A DNA stretch of 64,000 nt, from positions 17,233,664 through 17,297,663 of the forward strand of contig NC_057768.1 in assembly GCF_010389155.1 (NCBI RefSeq). The letters run 5' to 3'. Under the pieces are notes generated by a model. The model did no database searches. It had not been told where the DNA came from and was given only the letters and a program-made list of their open reading frames with translations. A program made the translations under genes and the position numbers. This stretch comes from Erigeron canadensis. Taxonomy: Eukaryota; Streptophyta; Magnoliopsida; Asterales; Asteraceae. Below are positions 57,776 to 64,000 of this stretch, in pieces (within the stretch, counting starts at the first letter, position 1; the number at the start of each line of letters is the position of its first letter).

Positions 57776-60700
57776 CCATCATATTGTCTGATGTGCAGGG
57801 AGAACCAAGGAAGCCTATCAGTCTTTGGTATGTTGACAGTGGATGCTCTCGGCACATGACAAGGGACAAGAATGTTTTGTCCAATTATGAAGATGTAAAT
57901 GGTTCGTTTGTTAGTGTCGCAGGTCCCAAGGGCGGAAACATCTCGGGCCAAGGTGATGTTGTCAATGGAAAGATTACGCTGGAGAAAGTCAATTATGTGG
58001 AACAGTTAGCACATAATTTATTAAGTGTTTCTCATATTTGTGTCAAGGGAAACAATGTCCATTTTACTGAGAAAGAAGCACTTATATTGAAACCAAGATA
58101 TGTTATTCCTGAAGACTGGATCCTGCTAAAAGCTCCTAGGAAGAGAGACATCTATGGCCTTGTGTTAGGTGTTGATGATCCTAAGGAGTTTGTTTGCTTA
58201 TTAACAAAAGCAAACGAATCTGAATCTTTGTTATGGCATAGAAGAATGGGACATATTAATTTCCGAAAGATGAATGACATTGTCAAACATGGTTTGGTTG
58301 AAGGCGTTCCCATGAAACGGTTTGGAACGGAAGATAAATGTGTACATTGTCTAAAAGGTAAACAGAAAAAGTCTGCACATAAACCGAAACAAGAAAACTC
58401 TATTGCCAATCCTTTCGAGTTACTTCACATGGATTTATTTGGTCCAGTGAATGTAAGAAGTATTGGTGGAATGTACTACTGTTTGGTGGTTACTGATGAT
58501 TACTCGAGATTCTCATGGGTATTCTTTCTTAAATCTAAAGATGAAACTCTGCAGATTTTGATAAATTTCTTTGTCGAAACTGAAAACATTTATGGAGTTC
58601 GTGTTAAGAGAATCAGGAGTGACAACGGAACTGAATTCAAGAATAATGTGATGGATGTCTTTTCTTTGTCAAAGGGAATCCAACATCAATACAGTTCTCC
58701 GTATGAACCACAACAGAATGGAGTTGCTGAAAGAAAGAATAGGACTCTAATCGAGACAACCAAAACTATGCTTGCAGATTTAGGGCTTCCTACTATGTTT
58801 TGGGGGGAGGCAATGAATACAGCTTGTCATATTTTAAATAGGGTTACTGTAGTTAAGCGTCATAATAAGACATGTTATGAGCTTCTACATAAGAATAAAC
58901 CTAATTTACAGAATGTTGAACCATTTGGTGTACCGTGTACTTTCTTGAAGTATCTACCTCAGTCAAAGTTTGATCCAAAGGTTGAAGAGGGATTTTTCAT
59001 GGGTTATAAGCCGAGAACATTAATTCGACGGGTTTACAACAAACAGACCGGCAAAGTTGACTTGGGTACAAATGTCAAGATTGTCAGTCATAAGCCCGCT
59101 ATTCATTCTGGAAGTGGCAAAAACTTCGATTACGATAGTGTGTTTAGTTCACTACACGGTCCTGATTCTTATTCAGATCATGAGACAGTTGATGATGTGA
59201 TTATTTTAAGAGATCACATGGATAATAATTCTACATCTCCACCTACTCGAAATGTCGATACTACTCTAACCAAAGTTCAGTCTACTACTGATGTTGATAA
59301 AAGTGGTAAGGACAAGAATAATACACTAGATTCAGATAATAGTGAACCCGAGAACACTACACCACTTACTCTGTCAAAGGTTTCATTGCCTGATGATGAT
59401 CTTATTTCTGAAGAATCGGAAGATGTTTTTAGCTCTCCTGAGTTTTATATTAGAACAAATTTAGGAAAAAGTCTAAATGTTGATTCGGTTCCTCAATATC
59501 GAGTTAATAAGGGTCATCCAGTTGAAAATATTCTTGGTAATGCTACAGAACCTGTTCAAACTAGAAATCGATTGAATAAGGATCTGACTAGTTTGTTTTG
59601 TGAAGTGAAAGACACTGGATTGATAACTGAGTGTTTATATTCTGGTTTCATTTCACAAGTAGAACCTAAGAATGTTAAGGCAGCACTTCAAGATCCATGT
59701 TGGGTTGAAGCTATGCAAGAAGAATTAGCTCAATTTGAAAAACTTGGAGTTTGGGAGTTAGTAGATGTGCCTAGAGGTAAAGAACCGATTGGAACGCGTT
59801 GGGTATATATTTGCAAACGAGATGACAAAGGGATCGTTACTAGAAATAAAGCACGTTTGGTTGTTCAGGGGTTTGCACAACGAGAAGGATACGACTATAA
59901 CGAAACTTTTGCACCAGTTGCTAGGATTGAAGCTATAAGGTTATTTTTAGCCTATGCAAGTTTCAAAGGTATAAAGGTGTATCAGTTAGATGTTAAGAGT
60001 GCCTTCTTATACGGTGAAGTTAAAGAAGAAGTGTATGTTCACCAACCACCAGGGTTTGAAGATCCAAACTATCTAAGAAGAGCATATCGTTTGGATAAGG
60101 CTCTTTATGGATTGCATCAAGCACCCAGAGTGTGGTATGAAAAGTTGTCGATACATTTGTTGACAAATGGTTTTAGAAGAGGATCGATAGACAGCACATT
60201 GTTTATCAAGTGAAAGAAGCCAGATTATCTAATTGTACAAGTTTACGTGGATGATATCATTTTTGGTTCATCTAATATAAAGATGTGCAAAGAGTTTGAA
60301 ATGAGCATGAAAAATGAATTTGAAATGAGTGCTATTGGGGAACTTCAATTTTTCCTCGGACTGCAAGTCGATCAAAGGAAAGATGGATTCTTTATTCGCC
60401 AGTCTAAGTATGTCGATGACATCTTGGAGAGGTTTCAAATGTTGGAGTCCAAGACATATGGTACTCCTATTCAGCAAAATCATGGTTTAGGGGTTCTTGA
60501 TCCGAAAGATGAACTTATGGATGCAACTTATTATCGTTCTATTATTGGCTCATTGATGTATCTGACAGCTTCGCGTCCAGATATTATGTTCGTTGTTTGT
60601 CTTTGCGCTAGATTTCAAGCTAGTCCGAAAGAGTCACATTTGACTGCAGCAAAACGTATTCTTCGTTATCTTAAGAGAAACCAAGGGCTTGGTCTATGGT

Positions 60701-61197
60701 ATCCAATGGGAGGAACGTTTGATTTTGTTGCATATACTGATTCGGACTTTGGCGGTTGTAACAATGACAGAAAGTCTATGACTGGAGGTTGTCAGTTGTT
60801 AGGAGGAAGATTAGTATCGTGGCAGTGCAAGAAGCAGACATGTGTTGCTCAGTCTTCATGTGAGGCAGAGTATATGGCTGCTGGTAGCTGTTGTTCCCAG
60901 GTATTGTGGATTCAGCAACAACTTCGTAACTACGGTATGGATTTTCTTGATACTCCTATTAGAATAGACAATAAGTTAGTTATAGACATTACAAATAACC
61001 CTGTCATAAATAAGGTCACCAAGCATATTGATATTAGACATCATTTCTTGCGTGAGTGTGCCCAAAAGAAGTTAATTCATTTGGAAAAGGTTATAACTGA
61101 TGATAATTTAGCTGATCTGTACACCAAAGCATTTGATAAGACTCGATTTGAAAAGTTAATTCTTCTCAATGGGATGAAGAATGCTGATTCGTATTAA
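57754..61197 (+). pseudogene. pol: Element F pol, one in-frame stop
   Basis: One frame covers protease (WYVDSGCSRHM), pre-integrase zinc region (WHRRMGHIN...CVHCLKGK), integrase core (HMDLFGPV, RIRSDNGTEF, QQNGVAERKNRT), an acidic linker, RT ([24 protein letters not shown] cut across two boxes, VYVDDIIFGS) and RNase H (AYTDSDFGGC, SSCEAEYMAAG), ending NGMKNADSY. The only stop is TGA at 60211-60213, about 14 codons before YVDD. The frame has no ATG at its start and overlaps the end of gag in the -1 frame, so it would need frameshifting, readthrough or splicing. Confidence 0.93.
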
Positions 61198-62775
61198 ATC
61201 TCTCGAAGAACTAATTTTGTAAATTTGTGTCTGTAAATAGCTAGAGTCATAAAAATACAAAAAGAGTTCTTAGTGTCATAAAAACCATAAAAATATCGAA
61301 AATTTGAAAATGACAAAAATATGAAGAGATTTAAATTAATGTTGTGAGATGATTAGAAGTGAGGATACTTAACTTTTAAGTCTGCTTAATCGTAATATAA
61401 ATGCTTAATTCAGTGATTACAATTTGGGATATATTGGTAGACACAAAGTAGCAAGGTTTCCTTAAATCTAAACTTAATTTATACAATGTTCTTGTGGGAA
61501 ACACCTAAGTTCGCAAACTATTCAGTGGCATATTAGGCTACTCGGGTTACATGGTGACTGTCCTTGGCTAGGGTATGTCGAAAGTGTCATAATTCAAAGG
61601 AAACTGGAAGTACCGAGTGTTTAAGAGGACAAATATACCGGTAATCGTGGTTGGGTCACTGTTCATAACTAATAATAAGAGAATTATTTCTCACTTGCAG
61701 ACTTATGTAAATGCTAATCTGATCTAATCTGCAGAAACTTAAGATTTCTTGTAAATAAATAAAGTAGTTTAGCTTTTTAGTTATTTTGGTTTTTATTTTT
61801 ATTTTTTCTTTTTGTACTAATAAATGTCAGTTTATGTGTCAAACTACTTCTTATTGCACGAGAGATTTGATAAGCATCTAATGATTCTTAAGTAAATTAT
61901 ATGAATTTTGTTGCTAAGGGTAAGTATGTTTAAAAGATGAATTTTCTAATTAATACATAAGTTGTTTAATTTAGAAAATGAAATGATTTTGAAAATTGAA
62001 AAGTCAAAATATTTTTGAATGTGTTACAAGTAAATTTTTGAAATTTCAATTGTTTTTTGGTTGATAAGTATACTTGACAAAGATTGGACTTGCCTTAGAT
62101 CTTGTAATGATTTTTAGGTTAAGATTTTAGTTGTTTTGCATATTTATAATTTTTGTTGATCTTGATGCATTGATGAAGTTTGTTGAGTGTGCAGGTTGCA
62201 GAGTTCATTTTATATGTATGGAGACGGACAACAATCTATGCACGAACTGTGCTACAAGGATGGATTGCCTTGTATTTATAAACCTAAGACTGAGTGTGAT
62301 AGGTTATAATTGTATTATCAAGATCACAACCTAAGATGTAATGTGATAGGTTGTTAATATGATATCTTGATGTATTGTAATGCATTATACATTAAATATG
62401 TTTTGATGTAAGTTTGCATTTGTTTAAAGTTAAACATCAATGAAGAAATGATCGATTTTATGTCATGATAATAATGTAAGATTTATTTGATACATTATTG
62501 TGATGACAAGTTAGTACGTATGATTTATGATTGCATATTCGAGTATCTACAGGTTTTTAGTAACGAGTATCTACAGGTTTATGTTTCTGGAATTTTTGTA
62601 GTTTTCCTTAATAAGTTTTCTGGAGAATTTACAAAATTTGTCTAAGGAAAGCAGTTCATGTGTTTTAAAAAAACTGAAAATTCGACTTCGTTCGTGCTGA
62701 CGTCAGCATGCCTCGCGCTGACGTCATCACGAAGCCCACGAACTCAGTGTTCGGCCCGGACCACGAAGCTCCGGA
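61198..62775 (+). other. Element F spacer
   Basis: Non-coding. It contains the empty target site of element C (62382-62386) and two TGACGTCA palindromes (62698-62705, 62719-62726). A short ORF at 62131-62334 has paired cysteines (CAGC...C...CTNC) but no counterpart in element E. From about 61510 it lacks the 477-bp segment present in E. Confidence 0.6.
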
Positions 62776-62783
62776 TATAAATA
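62776..62783 (+). promoter_or_regulatory. Internal TATA box before element F third gene
   Basis: GGATATAAATATGGG lies about 50 bp after two TGACGTCA palindromes and 720 bp before the third gene. It matches the box of element E. A further perfect 18-bp palindrome with TGACGTCA lies at 63391-63408. Confidence 0.6.
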
Positions 62784-63494
62784 TGGGTTTTAACCTTTCA
62801 TTAATTACCTTTAATCGAAAATGAACCCTAAATAACCACACAAACTTCGTCTTCCTCATGCGCACTATTCATCCGTTCCATTTTCAATCGATTTCATCTA
62901 CTTTTTGTATTTTTTCATCCAGGATTGTTGGTATATTTCCTATCTAGGATAGATATTGATGTTTTGACTATGAAAATTAACGATTACAAGTCGTTATAAT
63001 GTCCAATGTTTGAATCCTCTTCGCGTGAACAGTAACTAGGACGAACCAAGAATTTAATCTTCAATTTTTGATGATTTGGACTTAAAATTGGATTAATTGA
63101 TGTTTGTACACCTTATATATAAAATAATTTCGTATTAACATACTTAAATTCAAGATTAATTGAAGATATTATGATTCGGTCACTATTCACACGAAGTACA
63201 TCAAGAACACGAACCACTTCGTGTTCATCGAATTTGTTTCGATTTTTTATTTTCTGGGCATACACGATCCATAAACAAGTCCACGTTGATGATTTTATTT
63301 GATTAACTCATCAAATGGAGATGTTTTTGCCTCGTGTTTCTGGGTTTTGTTTGAAGCTCGTGCTGACATCACACGAAGAGGTTTTGACCTCGTGATGACG
63401 TCATCACGAAGCAGAAGCCCAAAAAACCCTAACTTTTGGTTTTAATTTCTAACTTTTTTGTTTTCTTGTCGTTTTTGTCTGTTTTTGTGCAGGT

Positions 63495-64000
63495 CTGGCA
63501 GGACAAGGTAATAATGCTCGTGTGTTCATCAAGGAGCACAATGCTGCACTCGATCTCAGTATTACTCAGACGGGGTGCACACCAGAATTTCATGGTTTCC
63601 TACAGTTTCTTGCACGTTCTCGTGTACATTTTGTAGTGACAGAGAACCCTCCGTTGGTGATAAGTCTCATTAGGGAGTTTTGGAACTCAGCCTGTTCAGT
63701 GCAAATGGGTGATCATATGTACATTCGCACTACTGTTGGAGGACGTTCATTCTCGTTCTCAGCTGGAGACTTACGGACGATATTACACTTAGGTGATGTC
63801 GAGATAGAGCAAGGTCCGACTGACTTTTCAGAGGAATTTTGTGACGGTGCTCTACGTCGTATGGGGTATACTGGTGCTATTTCTCACCCATACTTCAGGA
63901 ATCATCTTCGTGGCAAATGAAAGTTGCTAGCTTACTATTTGTTGAGGTCCATTAGTCATCGGAGTACAGGCTATGACCAGATGAATATCCAGAACGCTTC
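63495..64000 (+). pseudogene. Element F third gene, N-terminal part
   Basis: Homologous to element E residues 1-168: FIKEHNAALDLSITQTGCTPEFHG and ENPPLVISLIREFWNSA are close matches. The codon at the position of E's start ATG is CTG (63495-63497). A TGA at 63918-63920 replaces a tryptophan, after which the same frame continues to the window end. A polypyrimidine tract with TGCAG lies directly upstream (63450-63492) and looks like a 3' splice site. Confidence 0.75.

Larger units (their letters stand above)
54652..64000 (+). mobile_element. Element F: Ty1/copia, same family as E, runs off the window
   Basis: Order: 694-bp LTR, iMet-type primer site, box-rich leader, gag, nearly intact pol, spacer, internal TATA box, third gene. 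The right end is not in the window. It is collinear with element E and shows both empty sites: the element C target at 62382-62386 and the solo LTR target at 62783-62787. Its pol is the best preserved here, but gag has four internal stops and a large deletion. Confidence 0.92.

Noticed and set aside
62131..62334. Cysteine-paired 67-codon ORF in element F, B-box or zinc-ribbon-like
   Set aside because: Spacing fits no zinc family well and the aligned part of element E lacks it; kept only as a remark in the spacer feature.

Overview
The window reads as repeat-rich nuclear DNA of a flowering plant. It is AT-rich and I find no host gene, tRNA, rRNA or CRISPR array. Essentially all of it is LTR retrotransposon sequence, mostly Ty1/copia elements with Sirevirus-like features: a large coiled-coil gag, several purine tracts before the 3' LTR, palindromic boxes in non-coding parts and an extra gene after pol. 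From memory, the gag-pol and extra-gene proteins most resemble copies annotated in Asteraceae genomes (daisy family). That family assignment is an inference.

The layout is a set of nested insertions, decoded from target-site duplications (TSDs), tRNA-primer sites and broken reading frames. (0) 1-1150 is a Ty3/gypsy gag-protease fragment, followed by long LTR-like non-coding DNA to about 5012. (A) An old plus-strand copia element, missing its 5' end, is present in three pieces: 5013-6577, 18305-22230 and 50193-54651. (B) A plus-strand copia element (6578-18304, TSD GATAG, 323-bp LTRs) sits inside A's integrase. (E) A minus-strand copia element (22231-50192, TSD AAATA) sits inside A's third gene. 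(C) A minus-strand relative of B (29210-41234, TSD AATGC) sits inside E, as does a 1.55-kb solo LTR (27298-28843). (F) A plus-strand relative of E (54652 to beyond 64000) sits inside A's 3' LTR. Element F preserves the empty sites of both insertions into E, which confirms the reconstruction.

Each copia element carries gag (capsid and nucleocapsid) and pol (protease, integrase, reverse transcriptase, RNase H). A and E also carry a long third gene after pol, and F carries its start. That gene shares an N-terminal domain between the two families and has its own internal TATA box. In E it contains a credible 171-bp intron. All elements are damaged by stops, frameshifts or deletions. F has the best pol, with a single in-frame stop.

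The most unusual content is non-coding: (i) hairpins with different stems but a nearly constant 18-19 nt loop (TYRAACGY...AC), seven copies in three elements of two families; (ii) a tandem array of stem-loops with compensatory changes just after RNase H in B and C; (iii) family-specific palindromes in the leaders and LTRs, around GATCG in B/C and TGACGTCA in E/F; and (iv) the intron-containing third gene with its own promoter.
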